NCBI GenBank assembly: GCA_947630465.1
Contig: CANRHT010000007.1
Location: 1-22,046 of the forward strand
Source of the DNA: an uncultured Pseudomonadaceae bacterium
Lineage (GTDB): Bacteria > Pseudomonadota > Gammaproteobacteria > Pseudomonadales > Pseudomonadaceae
Direction of reading: 5' to 3'
Length of the DNA: 22,046 bases
A program made the position numbers and the translations under genes. The notes below the pieces were generated by a model that saw only the letters and a program-made list of their open reading frames with translations, was not told where the DNA came from and ran no database searches. Positions 15,436-22,046 of the stretch are shown piece after piece; positions within the stretch are counted from its first letter, which is position 1; each line of letters begins with the position of its first letter.

Positions 15436-16335
15436 ATGAAAAATTCTGCTTCTTATCCATACGCTGAATCTAAACCTGCTGTTGGCGCCGCTGACCGCTT
15501 AGGTTTTACCTTATTCATTGCTGCTTTATTGCACTTGGCAATTATTTTAGGAGTCGGCTTTACTGTTGCCGACTTACCTGAGCTGAGTAAAAGTCTAGAT
15601 GTGACCTTGGCCACTTTTAAAAGTGAAAAAGAGCCTGAAAAAGCAGACTTTATCGCCCAAGATAACCAACAAGGCAGCGGCACACTGGACGATGCGGCCA
15701 CGCCAAAAACCACTGAAAAAGCCCTGTTCCAAGACACTAAAGTCAATAAAGTGCAGGTGGAAAGCACCGTTGAGCCCACGCCAGTCACTCCTCAAGTTAA
15801 ACAAGTGATCAGCACGACGCAGCCGCAACCACAAAAAGTTGTCAGCACGCCAAAAGTGCAGCCCAAAACTCAACCCACTCGCCCTGCACCGGTCTTTAAC
15901 CGTGAGCAACTGTCGGCAGACATTGCCAGCCTTGAAGCAGAGTTAGCCTTTGAGCAACAGCAATACGCCAAACGCCCACGGGTCAGTCGACAAAATACCG
16001 CGGCCACTAAACGTGATATCAGTGCCTGGTACCGTGATGATTGGCGTAAAAAAGTTGAACGCGTCGGTAACCTCAACTACCCCGAAGAAGCGCGTCGCAA
16101 TGGTATTTATGGCAGTTTGCGCGTATTAGTGATTATTAAAAGTGACGGCTCACTTGAGCAGATGCGTATTTTAGAATCATCTGGGCATCCGATCTTGGAT
16201 AAAGCCGCGCTTAATATAGTGCGCACTTCAGCACCTTTTGCCCATTTTACCGGCCAATTAGCCGCCAACTATGACCAAGTCGAAATTATTCGCACATGGC
16301 GCTTTGAACGTGGCGATCGACTATCAAGCCAATAA
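15436..16335 (+). CDS. tonB3: TonB-family energy transducer (TonB3-type)
   Basis: A 299-residue TonB-like protein: short cytoplasmic tail, one transmembrane anchor (about 22-44), a charged and Pro/Gln-rich periplasmic spacer (about 50-165), and a C-terminal TonB domain with YPEEARRNGIYGSLRV and a final EIIRTWRFERGD. Such proteins carry energy from the inner-membrane ExbB/ExbD complex to outer-membrane partners. No exbB or exbD lies nearby. The gene has the position of P. aeruginosa tonB3, which has been reported to be needed for normal twitching and pilus assembly, so the adjacency to the pil cluster is suggestive. I start at the ATG giving MKNSASYPY; the frame is open 25 codons further upstream but that part is Cys-rich and unlike a TonB start. 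The ribosome site is weak. Confidence 0.88.
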   Translation: MKNSASYPYAESKPAVGAADRLGFTLFIAALLHLAIILGVGFTVADLPELSKSLDVTLATFKSEKEPEKADFIAQDNQQGSGTLDDAATPKTTEKALFQDTKVNKVQVESTVEPTPVTPQVKQVISTTQPQPQKVVSTPKVQPKTQPTRPAPVFNREQLSADIASLEAELAFEQQQYAKRPRVSRQNTAATKRDISAWYRDDWRKKVERVGNLNYPEEARRNGIYGSLRVLVIIKSDGSLEQMRILESSGHPILDKAALNIVRTSAPFAHFTGQLAANYDQVEIIRTWRFERGDRLSSQ

Positions 16336-16406
16336 CGCGCCCACATTCAACATTCTAAAACGCCTTAAACAATTTTTTCGCTGACGGGTGAGGATTGACC
16401 ACAACT

Positions 16407-16973
16407 ATGACTGCAGCATTCCCTTCCTTAGCCGGACATTTCTTAATTGCCATGCCGCAAATGGCAGACCCAGCCTTTGCTGAATCGGTGGTGTACCTCC
16501 TCGCGCACGATGAAAACGGCGCTTTGGGTTTAATCATTAATCGCCACAGCGACTTGACGCTGACTGATGTACTTGAACAACTGCAACCTGAGCACAGTTT
16601 GATTGAGCAAGCCCACAACCAGCCTATTTTTAGCGGTGGTCCCGTGCAAACTGAGCTGGGTTTTGTCCTGCACACTAAAGGCCAACACTTTAAAGGCACC
16701 ACACTCTTTAGTGAGCTGGCACTCACCGCCTCGCAAGATGCGTTGCTAGCGATTGGTCAAGGCACAGGTCCTGAACACAGCTTAATTGCGCTGGGCCATG
16801 CGGGCTGGGGCGCTGGGCAAATCGAAGATGAGTTACGCGACAATGCCTGGTTATCCTGCCCTGCGGATCTGGCCATTATTTTTGACACGCCCATTGCACA
16901 ACGCCGCAGTGCGGCTGCAGCTTTATTAGGCGTTGATCTAGAGCGTCTAAGCCATCAAGTAGGCCACGCATGA
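16407..16973 (+). CDS. yqgE: YqgE/AlgH family protein
   Basis: A 188-residue protein of the YqgE/AlgH family. It shows the family's opening GHFLIAMPQMADPAFAESVVYL, then GALGLIINR, IFSGGPVQTELGFVLH and the GHAGWGAGQIEDELRDNAW block near the C-terminus. The biochemical function is unresolved; the AlgH name comes from a reported link to alginate regulation in Pseudomonas. An ATG is preferred over an in-frame TTG four codons earlier because GAGG (16390-16393) is too close to the TTG. Its stop overlaps the ruvX start by four bases (ATGA), showing translational coupling, and the yqgE-ruvX pair is widespread in proteobacteria. Confidence 0.93.
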   Translation: MTAAFPSLAGHFLIAMPQMADPAFAESVVYLLAHDENGALGLIINRHSDLTLTDVLEQLQPEHSLIEQAHNQPIFSGGPVQTELGFVLHTKGQHFKGTTLFSELALTASQDALLAIGQGTGPEHSLIALGHAGWGAGQIEDELRDNAWLSCPADLAIIFDTPIAQRRSAAAALLGVDLERLSHQVGHA

Positions 16974-17413
16974 GCGACTCCACAACGGCGCCAAAGTTAC
17001 TGTTGGGGTTTGACTATGGCACCAAACAAATTGGTGTTGCCGTTGGGCAAATGGTCACCCGTCATGCCCGCGAACTGTGCAACTTAAAAGCCCGTGACGG
17101 CATCCCTAATTGGGAGCAAATCGAAGCACTGATAAAAGAGTGGCAGCCCGACGCACTTGTTGTAGGATTACCGCTGCACATGGATGGTACGCCCAGCGAT
17201 ATGTGTACACGTGCAGAGAAATTTGCCCGGCGCTTAAATGGCCGTTTTAACTTACCCGTCCATACGCATGATGAACGCCTCACCACATTTGAAGCCAAAG
17301 GTCAGCGCTTATCACAAGGACAACAACGTGGCAGCTATCGCGAGCACCCCGTGGATGCATTAGCCGCTGCTTTATTACTGCAAGGCTGGCTGGAGCAGTA
17401 CAGCGCCAGCTAA
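16970..17413 (+). CDS. ruvX: RuvX/YqgF, putative Holliday junction resolvase / pre-16S rRNA nuclease
   Basis: A 147-residue RNase H-fold nuclease of the YqgF family. Acidic active-site residues are in place: Asp15 in [14 protein letters not shown], Glu102 in DERLTT and Asp129 in [18 protein letters not shown] (64-73) is the second family signature. The family has been described both as a Holliday junction resolvase and as the nuclease that trims the 5' end of 16S rRNA. The sequence does not decide between them. The start ATG overlaps the yqgE stop; pyrR follows after 28 bp. Confidence 0.95.
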   Translation: MSDSTTAPKLLLGFDYGTKQIGVAVGQMVTRHARELCNLKARDGIPNWEQIEALIKEWQPDALVVGLPLHMDGTPSDMCTRAEKFARRLNGRFNLPVHTHDERLTTFEAKGQRLSQGQQRGSYREHPVDALAAALLLQGWLEQYSAS

Positions 17414-17441
17414 TCCCTATTGCTGTTTGGAGTGTATTGAA

Positions 17442-17951
17442 ATGAGCTTACCCGATCCTGCTGTATTGATTCCTGCAATAGCCCGCGAACTGCAAGCCCA
17501 TCTACAGGCGCAAAAGATTGCCAGCCCACGTTTTGTGGGTATTCATACTGGCGGTGTTTGGGTGGCGCATGCTTTGCTCAAAGAACTCAAAGTCGACGAA
17601 CCACTGGGCATTCTTAACGTATCTTTCTATCGTGATGACTTCAGTCGCAGTGGTTTACACCCTAAAGTGCGCCCGTCAGAGCTACCCTTTGAAATCGAAG
17701 ATCAGCATCTGGTGCTGATTGATGATGTGCAAATGAGTGGTCGTACCATCCGTGCTGCCCTCAATGAGCTGTTTGATTATGGCCGCCCCGCTAGCGTGAC
17801 TTTAGTGTGCTTACTGGATTTGAACGCGCGCGAACTGCCCATTCGTCCGGACATTGTTGGTGCGACACTTTCCCTTGAGCCCAATCAGCGGGTAAAATTA
17901 ACAGGGCCTGAACCCTTGGCTATCCAACTGCAAACTATTGACCACCTATGA
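17442..17951 (+). CDS. pyrR: PyrR, pyrimidine operon regulator / uracil phosphoribosyltransferase
   Basis: A 169-residue type I phosphoribosyltransferase. The PRPP-binding loop [13 protein letters not shown] (91-103) is intact, and [10 protein letters not shown] (33-42) and [10 protein letters not shown] (59-68) match PyrR. Such proteins can convert uracil plus PRPP to UMP and, in Gram-positive bacteria, bind pyr mRNA to cause attenuation. In Pseudomonas PyrR a regulatory role on pyr genes has been described, but I see no attenuator hairpin between ruvX and pyrR or between pyrR and pyrB. GGAG lies nine bases before the ATG. An in-frame TTG five codons upstream is less likely. pyrB begins 10 bp after the stop, so the genes are probably cotranscribed. 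Confidence 0.94.
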   Translation: MSLPDPAVLIPAIARELQAHLQAQKIASPRFVGIHTGGVWVAHALLKELKVDEPLGILNVSFYRDDFSRSGLHPKVRPSELPFEIEDQHLVLIDDVQMSGRTIRAALNELFDYGRPASVTLVCLLDLNARELPIRPDIVGATLSLEPNQRVKLTGPEPLAIQLQTIDHL

Positions 17952-17961
17952 GACTCTCGCA

Positions 17962-18972
17962 ATGACGCCCCCTTCGCCTAAGTGCCCGTTGCAGCTAAAC
18001 GACCAAGGTCGTCTGCGCCACTTCTTATCACTCGACGGCTTGCCACGCAGCATGCTGACCGAGATTTTAGACACTGCTGACTCTTTCCTTGAAGTCGGCG
18101 CACGTGCGGTAAAAAAAGTACCTTTGATGCGCGGGATGACCGTGTGCAACGTGTTCTTTGAAAACTCCACGCGCACCCGTACCACTTTTGAACTGGCGGC
18201 TAAACGCTTATCCGCTGACGTGATCACCCTCAACGTATCCACCTCATCGACCAGCAAAGGTGAAACCCTCACCGACACCCTGCGCACCCTTGAGGCAATG
18301 GCGGCGGATATGTTTGTGGTGCGCCATGCTGATTCCGGTGCCGCACACTTTATTGCTGAACACGTCACGCCCAATGTTGCCATTATTAATGGCGGTGATG
18401 GCCGACACGCGCACCCCACGCAAGGCATGCTCGACATGCTGACCATTCGCCGACATAAAGGCGATTTTGAGAAGCTAAAAGTAGCCATTGTCGGCGACAT
18501 CCTGCACTCACGCGTAGCACGCTCGAATATGATTGCCCTGAAAACTCTGGGCTGTCCTGATATTCGTGTGATTGCTCCCAAAACCTTGCTGCCAGTCGGT
18601 CTTGAACAATACGGCGTCAATGTCTACACCGACGTCAATGAAGGCCTCAAAGATGTTGATGTGATTATTATGCTGCGTCTGCAACGCGAGCGTATGCAAG
18701 GGGGCTTATTACCCAGCGAAGGTGAGTTTTACCGCCTGTATGGCTTGAGCGAACAACGTTTAGCGTTAGCACACCCTGAAGCCATCATCCTTCACCCCGG
18801 CCCCATTAATCGCGGTGTAGAAATTGACTCTCTGGTGGCAGATTGTCCGCGCTCGATGATTCTCAATCAAGTCACCTACGGGATTGCCGTGCGCATGGCG
18901 GTACTGTCATTGACCATGAGCGGTCAAAATGAACAACGCCAATTGGATGCAGATAAGCAGGAGTCACTCTAA
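17962..18972 (+). CDS. pyrB: Aspartate carbamoyltransferase catalytic chain
   Basis: A 336-residue catalytic chain that condenses carbamoyl phosphate with aspartate, the first committed step of pyrimidine synthesis. The carbamoyl phosphate site [12 protein letters not shown] (65-76) and the active-site loop [10 protein letters not shown] (93-102) are intact, as are [13 protein letters not shown] and [10 protein letters not shown]. It has the N-terminal extension (about 20 residues before LRHFLSLDG) typical of Pseudomonas enzymes, which in that class takes part in nucleotide control and binding the PyrC' partner. An ATG is preferred over an in-frame TTG inside pyrR. The stop TAA shares its last A with the pyrC' ATG, a sign of coupled synthesis of the two chains. 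Confidence 0.97.
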   Translation: MTPPSPKCPLQLNDQGRLRHFLSLDGLPRSMLTEILDTADSFLEVGARAVKKVPLMRGMTVCNVFFENSTRTRTTFELAAKRLSADVITLNVSTSSTSKGETLTDTLRTLEAMAADMFVVRHADSGAAHFIAEHVTPNVAIINGGDGRHAHPTQGMLDMLTIRRHKGDFEKLKVAIVGDILHSRVARSNMIALKTLGCPDIRVIAPKTLLPVGLEQYGVNVYTDVNEGLKDVDVIIMLRLQRERMQGGLLPSEGEFYRLYGLSEQRLALAHPEAIILHPGPINRGVEIDSLVADCPRSMILNQVTYGIAVRMAVLSLTMSGQNEQRQLDADKQESL

Positions 18973-20246
18973 TGCGCATACAGATTAACGGTGCCCGTTT
19001 AATTGATCCTGCCAGCAAGCTGGATCAGCAAGCCGATATTTTTATTGATGACGGTAAAATTGTTGCACTCGGCGATACCCCGCGTGGCTTTGTTGCTGAT
19101 CAGATGATTGATGCCAATGGTTTAATTGCTGCACCGGGCTTAGTCGATCTTTCCGCCTCTCTGCGTGAGCCAGGCTACGGCCGTAAAGGCTCAATCGCCT
19201 CAGAAACACGCGCGGCAGCAGCCGGTGGTATCACCAGTTTATGCTGCACGCCGCACACCAAACCCATTTTAGACACGGCCGCCGTTGTCGACTTGATTCT
19301 CGATAAAACGCGCGATGAAGGTTCTTGTAAAGTCTTCCCTTTGGGCGCTTTTACTCAAGGCCTCGATGGTGAACGACTCGCCGAACTGGTGACTTTGCGT
19401 AATGCCGGTTGCGTGGCCTTCAGTAACGGTTTAACACCCTTTAAAAGCAATCGTGTACTACGCCGCGCCTTAGAGTATGCCGCTACTTTTGATTTAACAG
19501 TAATTTTCCACCCTCAAGATCCTGATCTTGCTGAAGGCGGTATTGCACACGAAGGCGCCGTGGCCACCTTCCGTGGTTTGGCTGGAATTCCAGAAACAGC
19601 AGAAACCGTTGCTCTAGCACGCGACTTGTTATTAGTTGAGCAAAGTGGCGTACGCGCACACTTCACCCAAATCACTACTGCTCGCGGCGCACGTCTCATT
19701 GCCAAAGCACAAGCACGCGGCTTACAGGTGACGGCTGATGTGGCGATGTACCAGTTGATTCTGACCGAAGAAGCACTCATGGATTTCTCCAGTCAATATC
19801 ATGTACTGCCACCACTGCGCTCATTAGCCGACCGCGAAGGCTTGCGTGAAGCTGTGAAAAGCGGTGTGATCAGTGCCATCGCCAGCCATCACCAACCGCA
19901 CGAAGCCGATGCTAAACTGGATCCCTTTGCGGCAACACAGCCGGGTATTAGCAGCATTGAACTGTTGTTACCTTTAGCCATGAGCTTGGTGGAAGAAGGT
20001 GTGTTTGATCTGCCAACCGCGCTGGAACGTTTAACCACAGGTCCTGCGGCGGCCTTGCGCTTAAATGCTGGGCGTCTTGCCATTGGTGCGGCAGCAGACT
20101 TAGTGTTGTTTGATCCGAAAGGACAGACAGTCGTGGGCGAAAACTGGTTTTCTAAAGGACGCAACTGCCCCTTTATGGAACATGTCTTACCCGGCGCTGT
20201 GCGTTACACCTTGCTCAACGGCAAAGTGACTCATAAAAATATCTAA
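18972..20246 (+). CDS. pyrC': PyrC', catalytically inactive dihydroorotase-like chain of ATCase
   Basis: A 424-residue amidohydrolase-fold protein aligned over its whole length with class I dihydroorotase, but metal-binding and catalytic residues are missing. The DxHxHxR motif reads DLSASLREPG (His61 and His63 positions are Ser), the acidic or carboxylated-Lys position near 151 is SNG, the HFTQ segment has Gln232 where a metal His is expected, and the catalytic Asp of TDHAPH is His305 in SHHQPH. Only scattered histidines such as His179 remain. In Pseudomonas such pseudo-dihydroorotases assemble with PyrB into a dodecameric aspartate transcarbamoylase and are structural. It overlaps the pyrB stop by one base. 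A real dihydroorotase must be encoded elsewhere. Confidence 0.94.
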   Translation: MRIQINGARLIDPASKLDQQADIFIDDGKIVALGDTPRGFVADQMIDANGLIAAPGLVDLSASLREPGYGRKGSIASETRAAAAGGITSLCCTPHTKPILDTAAVVDLILDKTRDEGSCKVFPLGAFTQGLDGERLAELVTLRNAGCVAFSNGLTPFKSNRVLRRALEYAATFDLTVIFHPQDPDLAEGGIAHEGAVATFRGLAGIPETAETVALARDLLLVEQSGVRAHFTQITTARGARLIAKAQARGLQVTADVAMYQLILTEEALMDFSSQYHVLPPLRSLADREGLREAVKSGVISAIASHHQPHEADAKLDPFAATQPGISSIELLLPLAMSLVEEGVFDLPTALERLTTGPAAALRLNAGRLAIGAAADLVLFDPKGQTVVGENWFSKGRNCPFMEHVLPGAVRYTLLNGKVTHKNI

Positions 20247-20262
20247 CAACGCAACAACAGCA

Positions 20263-20288
20263 CTCGCGACTTATGAACAAGTAGCGAG
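20263..20288 (+). terminator. Hairpin just after pyrC', possible transcript end
   Basis: CTCGCGACTT and AAGTAGCGAG pair at nine of ten positions (one G-A mismatch) around a six-base loop, starting 16 bases after the pyrC' stop. The place is right for ending the gshB-to-pyrC' transcript, but there is no T run after it, so an intrinsic terminator is doubtful. Confidence 0.35.
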
Positions 20289-20350
20289 GGCTGTCACCCT
20301 GCTGATCAATACTTAGCCGAATTAACCGCTCAGTACGAAGAACTGCTGAC

Positions 20351-20376
20351 GCACTGCATGACGCGCTGTGCAGTGC
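20351..20376. repeat. Perfect 8-bp inverted repeat
   Basis: GCACTGCA (20351-20358) and TGCAGTGC (20369-20376) flank ten bases, TGACGCGCTG. It lies in the gene-free stretch between pyrC' and the lipoprotein gene. It could be a bidirectional stem-loop between convergent transcripts or part of a decayed gene. No T tract is present. Confidence 0.45.
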
Positions 20377-20460
20377 AAACAGAACAGGACGTTTAAGCCA
20401 CTCTTGAAATGGGCGACCGAGCCCACACTGCTCAGTCGTCTCAGTTGCAAACCGCTCAAT

Positions 20461-20967
20461 CTAACGCAATAACTGCAACACCTGCTTGGTATGCTCTTCA
20501 TTTTCCGTGGCCATAATGAGCTTATTATCAGTCATCGGTTCATCAATATTCGATACGCCCACCAACTGTCCTCTAGCGCTGAATAAAAAGAAATGTCCAA
20601 TGGCCTGCGAGCTGACATCCGCTAAGGTTTTGCGACCCTGTTCTGATAACTCAAACACCATAAAGTGTTTACCGTCTTCAGTTGTCACCGCTTGCACTGA
20701 CTGCATATCCGCTTGGGTTAATACCGGCTTGGGTAATGCATAGAGCTTTTTCCCTTCGCCAAAATCCACTTCAATAAATGCAGGATCAGCTTGCTTTTGC
20801 GCGAGGTGCACCGCAATTATGTTGCGCTCTGCGGGGTCTGCCGCTTCTTGCGCAGCGGGTTCAGCCGGTGTGGGTTGTTGCGCCACCTGTTGTTGATGCT
20901 GGCACCCTGCTGCTAACATCAAACCCAATACTAAGCCTGCCGTTTTAAGTAGTTTTCTATGCAACAT
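20461..20967 (-). CDS. Small lipoprotein with a SecD-periplasmic-head-like domain
   Basis: A 168-residue protein with a lipoprotein signal: basic start, hydrophobic core (about 10-20) and lipobox AAGC with Cys22. A Gln/Pro/Ala/Glu-rich linker follows to about residue 47. The mature domain (about 50-168) follows a pattern that reminds me of the SecD P1 head: VFELSEQGRKTLADVSSQAI, then a strand HFFLFSARGQLVGV, a proline-containing strand (DEPM), and a closing segment in which a final helix (HTKQVLQLL) follows the ATENEE turn. That likeness is by eye only, and no Sec function is claimed. Gln at +2 does not suggest retention in the inner membrane. GAGG lies five bases before the ATG. It diverges from the methyltransferase gene across 162 bp. 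I do not recognise a named gene. Confidence 0.85.
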   Translation of the reverse strand: MLHRKLLKTAGLVLGLMLAAGCQHQQQVAQQPTPAEPAAQEAADPAERNIIAVHLAQKQADPAFIEVDFGEGKKLYALPKPVLTQADMQSVQAVTTEDGKHFMVFELSEQGRKTLADVSSQAIGHFFLFSARGQLVGVSNIDEPMTDNKLIMATENEEHTKQVLQLLR

Positions 20968-21129
20968 ATTGACCTCAATCTTAAAATATTTACTGCTGTA
21001 TTATTGATAGATACAAGGTTGCTTCGCAGTCAGCACCCTTACCTAAACACATATCTATGAAAGCTGGAGCAGTGACAAGTTCAGATATCACTTAAACTAC
21101 AGCCTACCGACTCTTTTATGGATTAAACA

Positions 21130-21828
21130 GTGCCTGATACCTGTATTACGCAACTCAATGCAGCGCTGCAAAGCCGTGTTAGTGATGCGCGTTTAATTAT
21201 CAGCGCATTACCGCAAGTGCAGTTAAAACTCTGGCTGATTGACCCTAGCACCATGCAGCGACCCTTTAGCCCAGAAGAAACACAGCGCCTGTTAGAGGTA
21301 CCACCCTATTGGTGTTTTTGTTGGGCCAGCGGCTTAGCCTTAGCACAATGGATTATCGAGCACCCTGAGGTTGTTGCGGGCAAACGTATTATTGATGTGG
21401 GTGCTGGCAGTGGCATTGTGGCTTTAGCTGCGAAACATGCCGGTGCGCGTGAAGCTGTTGTATGTGATTTAGACCCGGTCGCTCTGCAGGCCTGTCGTGC
21501 CAATGCACAGCTGAATCAACTGGAACTGCATTACAGCAACGATTTACTGAGCGAGTCAGAACCCTATGATGCTCTCTTTGCTGCCGATGTATTGTACGAC
21601 GCAGCCAACCTGCCGCTGCTTAATCGTTTTCCAGACTTCGCCAAACAGATCATCATTGCCGATTCCAGACAGCGCAACTTTACACATCCGCTATTTCATA
21701 AAACAGCAACACTTTACGGTGAAACTCTACCGGACTTAGCCGAGCCTGAAGAGTTTCGCCAAGTGAGTTTGTACCAGAGTAGATCGCTCACTCAGGGGCG
21801 ACAATCATCCTCACGCACATCCGATTAA
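21130..21828 (+). CDS. Class I SAM-dependent methyltransferase, possible protein-lysine methyltransferase
   Basis: A 232-residue protein with a Rossmann methyltransferase domain: motif I IIDVGAGSGIVALAA (87-101), acidic motif II VCDLDP (111-116) and ADVLYD (152-157). The segment before it, VPPYWCFCWASGLALAQWI (57-75), matches the group that includes ETFB lysine methyltransferase and proteins often annotated as nicotinamide N-methyltransferase-like. The true substrate cannot be told from sequence. The start is GTG with only a weak GGA-type ribosome site; the ATG 12 bases upstream runs straight into a stop. Its stop codon overlaps the stop of the convergent downstream gene (shared TTAA). It diverges from the lipoprotein gene. 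Confidence 0.87.
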   Translation: MPDTCITQLNAALQSRVSDARLIISALPQVQLKLWLIDPSTMQRPFSPEETQRLLEVPPYWCFCWASGLALAQWIIEHPEVVAGKRIIDVGAGSGIVALAAKHAGAREAVVCDLDPVALQACRANAQLNQLELHYSNDLLSESEPYDALFAADVLYDAANLPLLNRFPDFAKQIIIADSRQRNFTHPLFHKTATLYGETLPDLAEPEEFRQVSLYQSRSLTQGRQSSSRTSD

Positions 21829-22046
21829 AAGGTAAACACTTTAGTGTCTTTGTTGCACATCATCTGCGCGATATCGCCAGGCTGAGCAACAGTCACCCCA
21901 GCCTGTAAATCTTCTTGTTTATACTGACTATTGGGTAAATATAGCGCGCATACAGCAACTTGAGCACCGGCTGTTAGCAGCTGCTGTAACAGCATTTCAG
22001 GCTTCATACCTTTAGGTGCTAAAGCGCTGGCACTTTGATAATCAGC
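21825..22046 (-). CDS. DsrE-family-like protein, C-terminal part (5' end outside window)
   Basis: The last 73 residues of a protein whose start lies beyond the window edge; the frame stays open to the last base, so an internal Met at 22007 should not be taken as the start. The visible part includes a KPEMLLQQLLTAGAQVAVCA helix-strand, then LYLPNSQYKQEDL and a C-terminal TKVFTF, a pattern I associate with DsrE/DsrF-like small sulfur-relay-type proteins. The cysteine in VCALYLPN is where such proteins often have a conserved Cys, but the family includes many members of unknown function. The stop overlaps that of the convergent methyltransferase gene by four bases. Confidence 0.72.
   Translation of the reverse strand, partial: ADYQSASALAPKGMKPEMLLQQLLTAGAQVAVCALYLPNSQYKQEDLQAGVTVAQPGDIAQMMCNKDTKVFTF

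Larger units (their letters stand above)
20247..20460. other. 214-bp gap with two inverted repeats and no convincing gene
   Basis: Between pyrC' and the lipoprotein gene (convergent stops) I see no complete gene. One + frame is open at 20277-20396 and would read DQYLAELTAQYEELL near its middle, helix-like, but it has no start codon with a ribosome site and may be the tail of a decayed gene. Two inverted repeats are listed separately. Neither is followed by a T tract. Confidence 0.5.

Noticed and set aside
17946..18620. A 224-codon - strand open frame
   Set aside because: It lies antisense to pyrB, which has full-length conserved motifs; the antisense product has no recognisable domain and is rich in Arg and Ser, as shadow frames often are.
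20409..20516. A 35-codon + strand open frame starting MGDRAHTAQ
   Set aside because: No ribosome site, overlaps the end of the lipoprotein gene and no recognisable feature.

Overview
The window reads as chromosomal DNA of a gammaproteobacterium of the family Pseudomonadaceae. Two long co-directional gene blocks, pilG-pilH-pilI-pilJ-pilK-chpA-chpB-chpC and gshB-tonB-yqgE-ruvX-pyrR-pyrB-pyrC', sit back to back in the order I know from Pseudomonas aeruginosa and relatives. PilG, PilH, PilJ and PyrB are recognisable almost residue for residue. Base composition looks only moderately GC-rich, well below P. aeruginosa by eye, which would suit one of the lower-GC Pseudomonas-related lineages. The species cannot be named from this evidence.

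Layout: (1) 1-528, + strand: the 3' end of a diguanylate cyclase gene (GGDEF domain), convergent with the next block. (2) 558-14125, all on the - strand: the complete Pil-Chp chemosensory cluster controlling type IV pili. PilJ is the receptor, PilI and ChpC are CheW-type couplers, ChpA is a giant hybrid CheA kinase of about 2500 residues, PilK and ChpB are the CheR/CheB adaptation pair, and PilG and PilH are single-domain response regulators. Spacing is tight, with an 8-nt overlap for chpA/chpB and a 4-nt ATGA overlap for chpB/chpC. (3) 14126-14371: a 246-bp divergent intergenic region, unusually rich in inverted and direct repeats. (4) 14372-20246, + strand: gshB, a TonB3-type tonB, yqgE/algH, ruvX, pyrR, pyrB and an inactive dihydroorotase pyrC'. 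(5) 20247-20460: 214 bp without a convincing gene but with two inverted repeats. (6) 20461-20967, - strand: a small lipoprotein. (7) 21130-21828, + strand: a class I methyltransferase. (8) 21825-22046, - strand: the C-terminal part of a DsrE-like protein running off the window.

How it fits together: surface or pilus signals reach PilJ and pass through PilI/ChpC to ChpA, whose histidine phosphotransfer modules hand phosphate to PilG, PilH and its own receiver to set pilus extension and retraction. The neighbouring TonB has a family precedent for a role in pilus assembly and twitching. pyrB and pyrC' encode the two chains of the Pseudomonas-type aspartate transcarbamoylase. gshB, yqgE and ruvX are housekeeping genes.

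There is no mobile element, CRISPR array, rRNA or tRNA that I can see. The system is known, so novelty is at the level of details. These are three of the eight ChpA phosphotransfer sites lacking histidine (one by a single-residue change in an otherwise perfect motif), an in-frame hexanucleotide microsatellite in chpA, the repeat-dense pilG/gshB intergenic region, and a lipoprotein resembling the SecD periplasmic head.
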